NCBI RefSeq assembly: GCF_900143255.1 | Contig: NZ_FRDI01000006.1 | Location: 99,158-163,157, forward strand | Source: Desulfovibrio litoralis DSM 11393 | GTDB lineage: Bacteria; Desulfobacterota; Desulfovibrionia; Desulfovibrionales; Desulfovibrionaceae | Direction of reading: 5' to 3' | Length of the DNA: 64,000 bases | Shown here: in pieces, positions 45,301-54,431 of the stretch | Position numbering within the stretch: the first letter of the stretch is position 1 | How the letters are laid out: each line of letters starts with the position of its first letter | Made by a program: the position numbers and the translations under genes | Notes under the pieces: generated by a model | The model's database searches: none | Seen by the model: the letters and a program-made list of their open reading frames with translations, nothing else | Told to the model about the DNA's origin: nothing

Positions 45301-45364
45301 CAGCTTTTTTCCCCATAACATCTTCAACGCCGTTTTTTGTGCCTAATTCTAAACGCCAGAGCAT
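42362..45364 (-). CDS. purL: Phosphoribosylformylglycinamidine synthase (PurL with N-terminal PurS-like part)
   Basis: A 1000-residue purine-synthesis enzyme forming FGAM from FGAR, ATP and an ammonia donor. The first 170 or so residues contain PurS-like segments; the catalytic core follows with the signature TWSEHCKHK (about 250) and the repeated AIR-synthase-like halves (GGALTGIVGVNRDPMG; SGKDSMKND). There is no glutaminase domain at the C-terminus, so a separate PurQ is needed; none is in the window. This layout lies between the small PurL (about 740) and the fused gammaproteobacterial enzyme (about 1300). GGAGG lies 7 bases before the ATG. Transcribed alone. Confidence 0.93.
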   Translation of the reverse strand: MLWRLELGTKNGVEDVMGKKAALSVDKALGIKIKDARLVKVYTIEGVENNVAEKIKKEAMLHDTVLQEASLKPYNYDADWVLEVGFRPGVTDNEGRTAKETLAMVLGVPRNKIQVYASNQYHFFSTPEHKITKEEIQKIAEKLFCNELIQRYSLKSKEEWNKTPGFEAKAAQVTGNPSDEVVTIEFSKMNDAELMNFSRSNTLALSLEELKAIKAYYANPEVKEQRKNDRLPLDPTDAEIEVLAQTWSEHCKHKIFSAFIEYEDKENGTKRNINSLYKSCIQNTTKQIRERLGKNDYCRSVFKDNAGVVAFNDDYDLCIKVETHNSPSALDPYGGALTGIVGVNRDPMGTGMGAELICNTDVFCFASPFYKGELPPRLLHPRRVMEGVREGVEHGGNKSGIPTVNGAVVFDERYLGKPLVYCGTIGIMPKTLNGQPGHYKKALVGDAIVMVGGRIGKDGIHGATFSSEELHEGSPATAVQIGDPIVQRKMYDFIIKARNMGLYNAITDNGAGGLSSSVGEMAGDTGGCKLNLANAPLKYDGLKPWEILLSEAQERMTLAVPQTKLKEFLKLAQQMDVEATSLGEFTDSGYFEVSFNDKKVAKLQMAFMHDGVPQLKLKATWEKPKSIDSEMCVKCLTMGKVSHNDLLLNLLGRLNICSKEYMIRQYDHEVKGGSVVKPLVGVKRDAPADAAVVRPVLAETKGMVISNGICPKFSDYDSYWMMANAIDEAVRNAVAVGAKPDQLAGVDNFCWCDPVESERTPDGQYKLAQLVRANEALRDFCLGFSVPCVSGKDSMKNDYMGGGQKISIPPTVLFSVLGIIDDVNKAVTSDFKQADDSIYILGLTKRELAGSEVASELGFKEGVVPEVDLLSAKQRYESLYQAIQKGLVTAAHDLSDGGLGVALAEMAVGGRLGVDVNIALMPCMGCETKGEMLYSESASRLLVSVKPENAKAFEALFAGQYFAKIGKVTKSNFIVKSDMNALINLEVEQLAKAFKQTLNW

Positions 45365-45721
45365 AATCTTCCTCCAAGGTGGATAATAAACCTAAATATA
45401 TTTGAATTATATTTAAAATATATAAAATAAACTCGCACTATACTTTTAAGATAACGTATTTATAGTGTATAAAAAGTAAAAAAGATAAAAATTTACTTAG
45501 TGTTTCTGTTTGCTTTAAACTTAATAAGATTATTCTCGTACTTTGCCAAGCTTGTTTTTTCGATTTATGTAAAAAAAACTGACTTGCTAAGTTGGGCATT
45601 GCTTGATAAATGGAGTAAACAAATGTTAACGAAAGAGTGTAATTTATATATTATATGTCTTTTTGATTAAGCACTTTAAATATAATATTTAGCAATATAA
45701 ATGACATATTGATTAGGACGA
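45365..45721. other. Intergenic region between purL and pyrK
   Basis: 357 AT-rich bases separating divergent purL and pyrK, so both promoters should lie here. I see no clear operator, riboswitch or gene; a weak plus-strand TTGCTA-17 bases-TAAATG pair near 45580 and a small ACTATA/TATAGT inverted repeat near 45440 are the only notable items. Confidence 0.4.
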
Positions 45722-46615
45722 ATGATGAACACACAAGCTTGTCAAGAATTAAAAGTTTTAGATTTGGTACAGTTTGGTCAAAATAGTGGGGGTGCCAAGT
45801 TTTTTGCCTTGCGTCTTTCTAGCCCCCTTCAGGGAACCCAGCCTCAGGGAACCTCATCTCAGGCAAATCAGCCTCAGGCGGGTAATGTTTGGGAAAAATG
45901 GAAACCCGGGCAATTTGTTATGTTACGCCCCGTTAATTGGGGTTTTGAGCTTGTTACCGCACGCCCTTTTAGTATAAGCACTTTAAATGATAATAGTTTG
46001 ACTGTTTTTATTCAAGTTTTGGGGCGTGGAACCGAGCGACTTCTCGACTTAAAAATCGGTGATGCAGTAACGGTTTGGGGCCCTTTAGGTACGGGCTTTG
46101 CCACAGAGCCGAATACGTCAACCCTTATTTTAGCGGGTGGCGTCGGTTTAGCTCCTTTTGTCGGATATATTCGCCAACACCCAACCCCAAATAAAATACG
46201 TCTTGAGTTTTGCCATCGCTTGCCCGTAACTTGTTATCCCTTTGATACTCTTGCGGAAAAGGTTCATGCGGATAGCCACCAAGAATTAAGCGTTGAAGAC
46301 AGAGAACCGATTTTTAAACACTTGGAAGATATTATTCAAAGTTATGCGGCTAATAACGGGCTTATTTTAGCTTGTGGGCCTACGCCGTTTTTAAAACGTA
46401 TTCAAGAGTTGGCAAGTAAATATAAGGCTCGTTGTCAACTTTCAGTAGAAACACGTATGGCTTGCGGAGTCGGAGCTTGTCTTGGTTGTGTTGTTGAAGC
46501 AACAGGAAAAGGCAAGATTCAAACGGAAACCGGAAAACTTCAAGCGTGTATGCACGGCCCTGTTTTTTGGGCTGATGAAATTGATTTTAACCCTAAGAAT
46601 GGTGAGGCGTTGTAA
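45722..46615 (+). CDS. pyrK: Dihydroorotate dehydrogenase electron-transfer subunit
   Basis: A 297-residue iron-sulfur flavoprotein passing electrons from dihydroorotate dehydrogenase B to NAD. It has the FAD-binding RPFSIS, the NAD-binding ILAGGVGLAPFVGYI, and the [2Fe-2S] ligands in CGVGACLGC plus a later Cys in LQACMHGPVF. An insertion rich in Gln/Gly/Thr (about 37-57, with a repeated QPQGT/SSQANQPQAG pattern) lies in the flavin domain and is unusual. The second ATG (45725) is nearer to ideal spacing from AGGA. The pyrD start is 1 base past the stop codon. Confidence 0.93.
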   Translation: MMNTQACQELKVLDLVQFGQNSGGAKFFALRLSSPLQGTQPQGTSSQANQPQAGNVWEKWKPGQFVMLRPVNWGFELVTARPFSISTLNDNSLTVFIQVLGRGTERLLDLKIGDAVTVWGPLGTGFATEPNTSTLILAGGVGLAPFVGYIRQHPTPNKIRLEFCHRLPVTCYPFDTLAEKVHADSHQELSVEDREPIFKHLEDIIQSYAANNGLILACGPTPFLKRIQELASKYKARCQLSVETRMACGVGACLGCVVEATGKGKIQTETGKLQACMHGPVFWADEIDFNPKNGEAL

Positions 46616-46616
46616 A

Positions 46617-47528
46617 ATGGACTTACAAGTAAAATTACCTTTTTTAACGCTTAAAAACCCTATTTTGAGTGCTTCGGGAACTTTTGGTTATGGGCTTGAA
46701 TTTAATAAATATGGTGATATAAGCGAACTTGGCGGAGTTATCGTTAAGGGGCTTTCTTTAAAACCACGCCCCGGAAACCCAATGCCACGTATTGCCGAAA
46801 GTGCTTGCGGAATGCTAAATGCAATAGGTTTGCAAAATTGCGGGGTCGAGGCTTTTATCAATAAAAAGTTAAAATATTTGCCTTATAACGAAGTTCCGAT
46901 TATCGCAAATATTTATGCAAATTCAGAATCAGATTTTTCGGAACTTGCTGATATTTTGGCAAGGGAAGAAGGAATCGCCGCTATTGAAGTAAATATTTCC
47001 TGCCCTAATGTTCACGAGGGCGGAATTTTATTTGGTCAAGACCCGGTTCAGGCGGCGAAAGTAACAGCCGCCGTTAAGAAAAAAGCCGGCGAAAAACCGG
47101 TTATTGTAAAACTTTCACCAAACGTTACCGATATTACCGTAATCGCTCGTGCCGTTGAAGATGCCGGTGCGGATATAATTTCTTGTATAAATACTTTATC
47201 GGGAATGGCGGTTGATCTAAAAACTCGTAAACCTCGCCTTGCCAATATCATTGGTGGTTTATCCGGTCCTGCGATTAAGCCTGTTGCCCTGCGTTGTGTT
47301 TGGCAGGTTTGCAAGGCTGTGAAAATTCCTGTTATTGCTATAGGCGGAATAGTTACGGCGGAAGATGTTCTTGAATTTATTATGGTTGGTGCATCAGCCG
47401 TACAAATCGGAACTGCTAACTTTATGCGCCCTGATTTAATATTTGGTTTACCCAAACAAGTTAAAACTTTGGGGGAAAGCCTTGGCTTAAGCTCTTTGGC
47501 AGAATTGAGAAACAGCCTTAGTGTTTAA
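46617..47528 (+). CDS. pyrD: Dihydroorotate dehydrogenase (class 1B, catalytic subunit)
   Basis: A 303-residue FMN enzyme of pyrimidine synthesis (dihydroorotate to orotate). Class 1 features: ILSASGTFGYG near the N-terminus, the catalytic Cys in VNISCPNVHEGG (about 127), VKLSPNVTDI and GGIVTAEDVLEFIMVGASAVQIGTA-type phosphate site. Pairing with pyrK makes it class 1B. The ATG at 46617 follows GGTGAGG; an overlapping upstream frame at 46482 is not the real start. Confidence 0.95.
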   Translation: MDLQVKLPFLTLKNPILSASGTFGYGLEFNKYGDISELGGVIVKGLSLKPRPGNPMPRIAESACGMLNAIGLQNCGVEAFINKKLKYLPYNEVPIIANIYANSESDFSELADILAREEGIAAIEVNISCPNVHEGGILFGQDPVQAAKVTAAVKKKAGEKPVIVKLSPNVTDITVIARAVEDAGADIISCINTLSGMAVDLKTRKPRLANIIGGLSGPAIKPVALRCVWQVCKAVKIPVIAIGGIVTAEDVLEFIMVGASAVQIGTANFMRPDLIFGLPKQVKTLGESLGLSSLAELRNSLSV

Positions 47529-47648
47529 TTTTGTATAAGAGAATTTTTTTAACTTAATAGCTGATGAATTAATTGTTTTAAGCTTTATGGTTTCATTTTT
47601 CGTTAAAACATAATTTTATATATGCTTTAAAAATGATAAGAGAATAAA

Positions 47649-50600
47649 ATGGCAAAGTTTTTTATTGAGCGTCCTATTTTTGCATGGGTTATCGCAATTT
47701 CTATTATGCTTGTTGGGGTTTTGGCTATTTATAACTTACCCGTTGCCCAATATCCAAATATTGCACCGCCAACGATTGAAATTAATGCCTATTATCCGGG
47801 GGCTTCGGCTCAAACCGTTGGTGATACTGTTGTTCAGGTGATTGAACAGCAAATGAACGGGCTTGATAACCTTCAGTATATGTCATCAACCAGTGATTCA
47901 AGCGGTGAGGCAAAGGTTACTTTAACTTTTAAAGCCGGTACAAACGCTGATATTGCTCAAGTTCAGGTGCAAAATAAACTTCAACTTGCTATGCCCCTAT
48001 TACCGTCTCAGGTTCAACAACAAGGAATTCGTGTAAGTAAAGCGGCCTCAAGTTTTTTATTGGTTATTGGTTTTGTTTCTGTTGATAACAGCATGGACGG
48101 CTTTGATTTGGCTGATTATGTTATATCAAACGTTAAAGACCCTCTTTCTCGAGTCAACGGGGTGGGTGATGTTACGGTTTTTGGTTCTCAATATGCCATG
48201 CGTATTTGGCTTAACCCTGATAAATTAGCAAGTTACAGTTTGATGCCGAGTGATGTGGAACAAGCTGTTTTAGCTCAAAACGCTCAAGTTTCTGCCGGAC
48301 AATTAGGTGGTGCCCCTGCGGTTAAAGGGCAACAGCTTAACGTTACTATTACGGCTCAAACAAAATTGCAAACTGTTGATGAATTTAAAAATATTATTCT
48401 TAGAGTTAACCCCGATGGTTCGACTGTCTTTCTTAAAGATGTGGCGAGGGTTGAAATCGGTGCAGAAAGCTATGATGTTCTTACACGCTTTGATAATGCA
48501 CCGGCAACCGGTATGGCAATCAGGCTTGCTGCGGGTGCAAACGCTTTAAATACGGCTGATGCAGTAAGAGACAAGCTAGACGAGATGAAAAAGTTTTTTC
48601 CTCACGGAATGGAAATTGTTACTGTTTTAGATACAACGCCGTTTGTAAGAATCGCAATTAATGAAGTTGTTAAAACATTGTTGGAAGCAATTGTTTTGGT
48701 TTTCTTAGTTATGTATTTGTTTTTACAAAACTTTAGGGCGACTTTAATTCCTACTTTAGCTGTTCCCGTTGTTTTACTCGGTACTTTTGCTGTTTTGGCG
48801 GCTTTTGGATTTTCGATCAATACATTAACCATGTTTGCGATGGTACTTGCTATTGGACTTTTGGTCGATGATGCCATTGTTGTTGTTGAAAACGTTGAAC
48901 GGATTATGTCGGAAGAAGGTTTATCGCCCAAAGAGGCAACCAAAAAATCTATGGGTCAGATTACCGGAGCTTTAGTCGGTGTTGCCATGGTTTTAACCAC
49001 AGTATTTATACCGATGGCATTTTTTAGCGGTTCAACGGGGATAATTTATAAACAGTTTTCTATTACCATTGTTGCGGCTATGGTTCTTTCGGTTATTGTT
49101 GCGATTGTTTTTACGCCTGCCTTGTGTGCAACCATGTTAAAACCGACTAAAAAGGGTCATGGTTACGCCACAACGGGATTTTTTGGCGTGTTTAACCGCT
49201 ATTTTGATGCTTTTAACAGGGTCTATATTCGTATTGTTGGCGGAATGTTTCCTCGTTGGGTACGTTCTTTGGGGCTTTATCTTGTGATTATTGGTGCTTT
49301 ATCCGTCCTTTTTATACGCCTGCCCACTTCGTTTTTACCGGAAGAAGACCAAGGCTTTTTATTTACTTTGGTTATTTTACCTTCGGGTTCTACCCAAGAA
49401 CATACGGCAAGAGTTTTGGAACAGGTATCTAGCCATTATCTTACGGCAGAAAAAGATGCCGTAGCATCAGCCTTATCGGTTAACGGTTTTAGCTTTGCCG
49501 GTAACGGACAAAGCATGGGCATGGTCTTTGTGCGTTTAAAAGACTGGAGCGAACGCAAAAGTCCTGAGCTTAGTGCTGCTGCTGTGGCTGGGCGAGTTAA
49601 TATGAATCTTTCTCAAATAAAAGATGCTATGGTGTATTCTGTTCCGCCTCCGGCTATTATGGAACTTAGCCATGCAACCGGTTTTACTCTCGAGTTGCAA
49701 GATCGTGCTTCTTTGGGGCATGAAGAGCTCGTTAAGGCTTGGAGAATGCTTAAGGAGCTTATTGAAGAAGACGCTCGTATTAAAAAGAAAAACGGAGAGG
49801 CTCCGATTATTGGCGGTATTCGTAGAAACGGACAAGATGATACGTCTCAATACAGTATTAATGTTGATGTTCAAAAAGCCGGAGCTTTTGGTTTGTCTCT
49901 CGGTGATATTAACCATACTATAGGGTCAGCTCTTGGCGGAAACTATATTAACGATTTCTTGGACAGAGGGCGGACAAAAAAAGTATTTATGCAAGCTGAT
50001 GCTCCGTTTCGTATGTTGCCGGAAGACCTAAATAAATGGTATGTGCGTAATATGAAAGGCGATATGGTGGCGTTTCCTTCTTTTGCGTCTACTGCGTGGG
50101 GTTATGGACCGCCACGTCTTGAGCGTTATAACGGTTTTCCTGCCATGCAAATTGAAGGTGGGGCGACTCCGGGCTTTAGTTCCGGTATTGCTATGCTCAC
50201 AATGGAAAAATTTGTAAAACAATTGCCAAATGGTATAGGCTTTGAATGGACAGGTATGTCTTTTGAAGAAAAAAATGCGGGAGCTCAAGCCCCGATGCTT
50301 TATGCGATTTCTTTAATCTTCGTATTTTTATGTTTAGCCGCCTTATATGAAAGTTGGTCAATTCCTCTTGCGGTTATGTTGGTTGTTCCGCTTGGGGTAT
50401 TCGGCTCGGTTTTGGCAATGACTTTAAGAGGGCTTAGTAACGACGTTTATTTCCAAGTTGGCTTGTTGACAACAGTTGGTTTATCGGCAAAGAACGCTAT
50501 TTTGATTGTTGAATTTGCCAAAGAACTGTTTGAACAAGGACGTAGCTTGAGCGAAGCCGCTTTAGAAGCCGCCAGAATGCGCTTACGCCCGATTTTAATG

Positions 50601-50804
50601 ACCTCTTTTGCCTTTATGCTTGGGGTTTTACCGCTTGTTATAAGTTCAGGAGCAGGTTCAGGAGCTCAAAATGCCCTCGGAACAGGTGTTTTTGGCGGTA
50701 TGCTCTCGGCGACTGTTTTGGCGATTTTCTTTGTACCGTTGTTCTTTGTCTTGGTTGAAAAGTTATTTGATCCAAAACTAAGAGATAAAGAAAACACAGA
50801 TTAG
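47649..50804 (+). CDS. RND multidrug efflux transporter (HAE1/AcrB family)
   Basis: A 1051-residue inner-membrane proton-driven pump. The family start [14 protein letters not shown], the proton-relay Asp pair in [16 protein letters not shown] (about 405-408), two large periplasmic loops and the C-terminal [15 protein letters not shown] are present, with 12 expected helices. Substrates are likely hydrophobic compounds such as bile salts or drugs. No adaptor (AcrA) or outer-membrane (TolC) gene adjoins it, so partners must be elsewhere. AGAATAAA before the ATG is a weak ribosome site. A strong terminator follows. Confidence 0.95.
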   Translation: MAKFFIERPIFAWVIAISIMLVGVLAIYNLPVAQYPNIAPPTIEINAYYPGASAQTVGDTVVQVIEQQMNGLDNLQYMSSTSDSSGEAKVTLTFKAGTNADIAQVQVQNKLQLAMPLLPSQVQQQGIRVSKAASSFLLVIGFVSVDNSMDGFDLADYVISNVKDPLSRVNGVGDVTVFGSQYAMRIWLNPDKLASYSLMPSDVEQAVLAQNAQVSAGQLGGAPAVKGQQLNVTITAQTKLQTVDEFKNIILRVNPDGSTVFLKDVARVEIGAESYDVLTRFDNAPATGMAIRLAAGANALNTADAVRDKLDEMKKFFPHGMEIVTVLDTTPFVRIAINEVVKTLLEAIVLVFLVMYLFLQNFRATLIPTLAVPVVLLGTFAVLAAFGFSINTLTMFAMVLAIGLLVDDAIVVVENVERIMSEEGLSPKEATKKSMGQITGALVGVAMVLTTVFIPMAFFSGSTGIIYKQFSITIVAAMVLSVIVAIVFTPALCATMLKPTKKGHGYATTGFFGVFNRYFDAFNRVYIRIVGGMFPRWVRSLGLYLVIIGALSVLFIRLPTSFLPEEDQGFLFTLVILPSGSTQEHTARVLEQVSSHYLTAEKDAVASALSVNGFSFAGNGQSMGMVFVRLKDWSERKSPELSAAAVAGRVNMNLSQIKDAMVYSVPPPAIMELSHATGFTLELQDRASLGHEELVKAWRMLKELIEEDARIKKKNGEAPIIGGIRRNGQDDTSQYSINVDVQKAGAFGLSLGDINHTIGSALGGNYINDFLDRGRTKKVFMQADAPFRMLPEDLNKWYVRNMKGDMVAFPSFASTAWGYGPPRLERYNGFPAMQIEGGATPGFSSGIAMLTMEKFVKQLPNGIGFEWTGMSFEEKNAGAQAPMLYAISLIFVFLCLAALYESWSIPLAVMLVVPLGVFGSVLAMTLRGLSNDVYFQVGLLTTVGLSAKNAILIVEFAKELFEQGRSLSEAALEAARMRLRPILMTSFAFMLGVLPLVISSGAGSGAQNALGTGVFGGMLSATVLAIFFVPLFFVLVEKLFDPKLRDKENTD

Positions 50805-50826
50805 CCTAAAAATTATGATATTATAA

Positions 50827-50870
50827 CAACACCCAAAGTTTACAATAAATTTTTGGGTGTTGTTTTTTTT
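50827..50870 (+). terminator. Rho-independent terminator after the RND pump gene
   Basis: An 11-bp perfect stem (CAACACCCAAA / TTTGGGTGTTG) with a run of eight T, 23 bases past the stop codon. Confidence 0.92.
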
Positions 50871-50985
50871 ACTTGTTAGCAATATGTTTTTTACTTATGT
50901 TTGAAAAAAATATGATAAAAGAACACAATACAAGTTTCTGACAAATTTAAAATGTTATTAACGACAAGCACATAGGATATATAAA

Positions 50986-51402
50986 ATGCCAATAATAGAG
51001 ATTGCGGAAAAAGTTCACCGGTTATATTGGGACGTTGATATGAATTGTGCAAGAACAACAATGAGTTGCTTGAGTGAACTGTTTGATCTTAAAATAGATA
51101 AACAAACAATGAATGCGGCTATTGGGCTGCATGGAGCGGGATGTTTCAGGGCTCAATGCGGTTTAGTTGAAGGTGCATTAATGTTTATTGGGATCTATTT
51201 ATCTGAAAAAGGGAAAACAGATCAAGAAATTTCACAAGCTTGTTATCTTTTTGCTAAACAATTTACAGATAAGTTTGGCTCTCTACGTTGTTTTGACTTG
51301 CGACCAAACGGATTTACAGAAAATGACCCTCCACACGCTTGTGAGTCTTTGAGCGTTGAGAGTATTTTTAACACATATCAGTTTATCAGACACTTGCCAT
51401 AA
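50986..51402 (+). CDS. C_GCAxxG_C_C family protein (putative redox protein)
   Basis: A 138-residue protein with the spaced Cys of this family: NCARTT near 20, a Gly-rich GLHGAGCFRAQCGLVEGALM (about 51-70), RCFDLR and a late HACESLS. The usual CGAxxG reads CGLVEG here. The family is linked to redox or metal handling, often as cargo of C_GCAxxG selenium/sulfur contexts, but no activity is established. It stands alone between the RND pump and the ankyrin gene, with AGGATA before the ATG. Confidence 0.75.
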   Translation: MPIIEIAEKVHRLYWDVDMNCARTTMSCLSELFDLKIDKQTMNAAIGLHGAGCFRAQCGLVEGALMFIGIYLSEKGKTDQEISQACYLFAKQFTDKFGSLRCFDLRPNGFTENDPPHACESLSVESIFNTYQFIRHLP

Positions 51403-51495
51403 GATATAAAAAAAACTTGCGTTATATTAAGAGAACAAAAATATAATTTAATGAAAGCCGGAATATATTAAAAAACGGCTTTGTAAAAATAAGTT

Positions 51496-52890
51496 TTAAA
51501 ACTTAGCCCCGGCTTTAATTAACTCTTCTATTGCATATTTGTTATTTTTTATTTTGGCTATAGCTAAAGCTGTGTTACCATATTTATCTTTAGCGTTTAT
51601 ATCAGCACCCGCTTTGAGGAGTTCTGGAATCATTATTTCTGGGTTTGAAGCATTTACATTCATTAAAGCCGTCACTCCATCTTTATTTTTAGCATTAACA
51701 TCAGCCCCGGCTTTTATAAGGGCTGTTACTGCATCATGATGCTGGTTCAAGGTAGCTGACATCAAAGCCGTGTTGTCATATTTGTCTTTAACGTTTACGT
51801 CAACTCCGACTTTAAGGAGTTCTAATATTATTTCAGAATTGGCAAATCCATAAGTCGCCGTCATCAGGACAGTCTGACCTAAGTTGTTTGTAGCGTGCAC
51901 ATCAGCCCCGTTCTTAAGAAGCTCTTTGAAAATGTTGGGGTTTGAGTTAAGTTGAACAGCGTACATCAAAGCTGTCCTGCCAGTATCATATTTAGCACTT
52001 GCATTAACCTCAGAGCCGGCTTTTATAAGTGCTGTGATCACTGGAGGATATGAGTTGTGTTCAGATGCATACATTAAAGCCGTCTTACCAAATCCATCTT
52101 TAGCATTAACATCAGCACCGAGTTTAAGGAGTTCTTCAATAATAACTGTGTTTGGGTTCTCATAGGCTGCAGACATCAAAGCAGTTATATTTCCGTCCTT
52201 TCCCGCATTGACATCAGCTCCTGCTTTAACAAGCTCTTTTAATGCATCAGGGCTTGAGCGTTTTCCGGAAGCAATCACCAAGGCCGTTATACCTCTCTTG
52301 CCTTCAGCATTAACATCAGCGCCTGCTTTGATAAGTTCTTTAATTACAGCATCGTTTGAGCTAGGCGAAGTGTTATTAACTGCCATCATTAAAGGTGTGC
52401 TACCCGTTTTATCTTTGGCATTAACATTAGCTCCAGCTTTAATCAGCTCTTTGATAACGTCAGGATCGGAATGATATTGAGCAGGAGTCATTAAAGCAGT
52501 TATACCTTTATTGTTTGCAGCATTCACATCAGCCCCGCCTCTAATAAGTTCCTTGATAATAGGAAGATTGGAAGTGTTTAGAGTCATATTTATTAAAGCA
52601 GTGTTATTATTTTCGTCTCTAGCATTAACATCAGCTCCGGCTTTAATAAGGGCTGTTACTACAGCAGAATTTTTATTGCGTACAGCAAAAAACATCAAAG
52701 GTCTATCCACCTTGCCAAATCTATCTCTAGCGTTTAAATCAGCCCCGTTTTTTATAGCTTTTTCAACTTCTTCCAAAGTGCCTGTTTCACACAATCGCAA
52801 AAACTCTGAATTATCAATAGTAAAAGCCACAACAGAAAATAAAAGATTTAAAAATAATGCAGAAACTAGAATTAGAACACGTTTCAACAT
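51496..52890 (-). CDS. Exported ankyrin-repeat protein
   Basis: A 464-residue protein: signal peptide (Lys/Arg then a hydrophobic core, about 1-23), then about 13 ankyrin repeats of roughly 33-36 residues with the consensus ELIKAGADVNAKDxxGxTALM, to the C-terminus. It has the same plan as the ankyrin genes at 60508-64000, including the opening DNSEFLRLCETGTLEEVEKAI, so they form one paralogous family. Ankyrin repeats bind proteins; a periplasmic or surface role is inferred from the signal peptide. It lies downstream of the MdtN-like gene on the same strand with a 127-base gap. Confidence 0.92.
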   Translation of the reverse strand: MLKRVLILVSALFLNLLFSVVAFTIDNSEFLRLCETGTLEEVEKAIKNGADLNARDRFGKVDRPLMFFAVRNKNSAVVTALIKAGADVNARDENNNTALINMTLNTSNLPIIKELIRGGADVNAANNKGITALMTPAQYHSDPDVIKELIKAGANVNAKDKTGSTPLMMAVNNTSPSSNDAVIKELIKAGADVNAEGKRGITALVIASGKRSSPDALKELVKAGADVNAGKDGNITALMSAAYENPNTVIIEELLKLGADVNAKDGFGKTALMYASEHNSYPPVITALIKAGSEVNASAKYDTGRTALMYAVQLNSNPNIFKELLKNGADVHATNNLGQTVLMTATYGFANSEIILELLKVGVDVNVKDKYDNTALMSATLNQHHDAVTALIKAGADVNAKNKDGVTALMNVNASNPEIMIPELLKAGADINAKDKYGNTALAIAKIKNNKYAIEELIKAGAKF

Positions 52891-53017
52891 GATACAACTC
52901 TCAAAAATGGTTAAATGTTAAAAAATAATATGCTATAAAAAATTGCTATTTCATTTTGATTTTCAATCAGCTTTTTATTTTGTTACTTCAGTCTTCTTCT
53001 ATCTTGACTGTTATCTT

Positions 53018-54049
53018 TTACTTTTCCGGGTGGATAATTACTGAAGCTGATCCACCGACTCGCATAAGTTCAAGCGGGGGGTCTTTTATTAAAATTCTGA
53101 CAGGAAATTTTTGTGCGACTCTAACCCAGTTAAGAGAACGAGAAACACGAGGTAAACCGATTTCATCTGTTTTATATGTTTCGGGAAGTACGCCCCAATC
53201 AATGCTTTGCACAATACCTTTTAAGGGGTGATTGTTGTTGGTCATAACATAAACGGTAACAGGGTCGTTGGGCTGTATATTTTTTAGTTCTGTTTCTCTG
53301 AAATTGGCGATAACATACCAGTTATTGGTGTTTATCAAGGTAAACACAGGTTGAGCGATGTTAACGTATTCACCTACCGCAATTTTTATATTGCCGACTT
53401 TTCCGTCAAAAGGGGCGATAATTTGAGTATCTTTTAATCTTTTTTGAGCCGCTTTTAAATCTATTCTGGCTGTTTCAAGTTGAGCTTCAAGAGTGTTGCG
53501 TCCCGTATCTGTTTCTTTTTTATTTTTTGTACCGCTTGCTAAGGCTCGTTGATAAACCAACTCTGCCTCTTTTTTGTTTTTTTGAGCTTCTTGTACGCTT
53601 TCTTTGGTTACTAACCCTTGTTCATTGAGAATTTCTTGGCGAACTAAGTGTTCATTGGCAAGCTTTAAGTTGACTAACGCCTTTTCTATACTGATTAGAG
53701 AACCGTAATTTGTTTGTACGCTTGAGTTTTGAGCTTCGTTTGCCAACAACAACTGTTCTTCTAGGGTAGCAAGTTGAGATTTTGCCTGTGCTACTTTAAG
53801 TTCATAGATTTCAGAGTTGAGGCTGAACAATAATTGCCCTTTTTGAACCAATTGATTGTTTTCAATAAAAATTTCTTTTACGCTTCCGCTAACCTCTGGC
53901 GAAACAGTGATTGTTTCTGCCCAAATATAGGCATCATCGGTACGCGGGTTTTTAGTTGTATACCAAAAAACATAGCCTGCCAAAATAACAGCCAAAACAA
54001 TAATAAAAATCGATAAGCTGTGTCCGATTTTTTCTTTTGAACCAAACAT
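53018..54049 (-). CDS. HlyD-family efflux adaptor (MdtN/EmrA-like)
   Basis: A 343-residue inner-membrane-anchored adaptor: one helix (about 11-31), then RTDDAYIWAETITVSPEVSGSV (typical of MdtN/EmrA), a coiled coil (about 75-195), the lipoyl half APFDGKVGNIKIAVGEYV and a beta barrel. It would link an inner-membrane pump to an outer-membrane channel. The YtcA-like lipoprotein gene lies 9 bases upstream, as in the ytcA-mdtN-mdtO-mdtP operon of E. coli, but the pump (MdtO) and channel (MdtP) genes are not found next to it; an ankyrin gene follows instead. Confidence 0.87.
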   Translation of the reverse strand: MFGSKEKIGHSLSIFIIVLAVILAGYVFWYTTKNPRTDDAYIWAETITVSPEVSGSVKEIFIENNQLVQKGQLLFSLNSEIYELKVAQAKSQLATLEEQLLLANEAQNSSVQTNYGSLISIEKALVNLKLANEHLVRQEILNEQGLVTKESVQEAQKNKKEAELVYQRALASGTKNKKETDTGRNTLEAQLETARIDLKAAQKRLKDTQIIAPFDGKVGNIKIAVGEYVNIAQPVFTLINTNNWYVIANFRETELKNIQPNDPVTVYVMTNNNHPLKGIVQSIDWGVLPETYKTDEIGLPRVSRSLNWVRVAQKFPVRILIKDPPLELMRVGGSASVIIHPEK

Positions 54050-54058
54050 TATATATTC

Positions 54059-54397
54059 CTAAAAAACAAATTGTGTTAAGATATCAGTAAAAACAAGTAA
54101 CCATGCCAAAAAAATATAAGCTAAAGCCATAGCAAAATAAACCAGAACCCGCATTTTTAAATATTGATCAATTTTTAAAAAAATCAATAGCTTGCGAGAA
54201 AGCGCCGTGGCAATAATGCCAAAAACGATGCAATATAGCCAAGCCGGAAAAAAAGAACCAAAAAAGTTTTGCGTCGGTGCAAGATTGCAACCGCCTAAAC
54301 AGATCAAAGATACGCAAAGTATAATATATTTTTTAGACTGCAAAAAGTTTATCTTTAAGTTTTTTGCAGTTGTTTTTAATCTTTTTATTATATTCAT
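54059..54397 (-). CDS. YtcA-family small lipoprotein
   Basis: A 112-residue protein with a lipobox (LGGC, Cys near 37 from the chosen start) followed by NLAPTQNFFGSFFPAWLYC and two membrane helices, the hallmark of the YtcA family, which accompanies MdtN-like adaptors. The role is not known beyond that link. I use the ATG at 54395-54397; the longer frame from 54484 would overlap the envC-like gene and lacks support. The ribosome site is poor, so it may be translated by coupling. Confidence 0.8.
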   Translation of the reverse strand: MNIIKRLKTTAKNLKINFLQSKKYIILCVSLICLGGCNLAPTQNFFGSFFPAWLYCIVFGIIATALSRKLLIFLKIDQYLKMRVLVYFAMALAYIFLAWLLVFTDILTQFVF

Positions 54398-54431
54398 AAG
54401 AAACACTGTTGTTGATTGTGAAAAATTCAAG

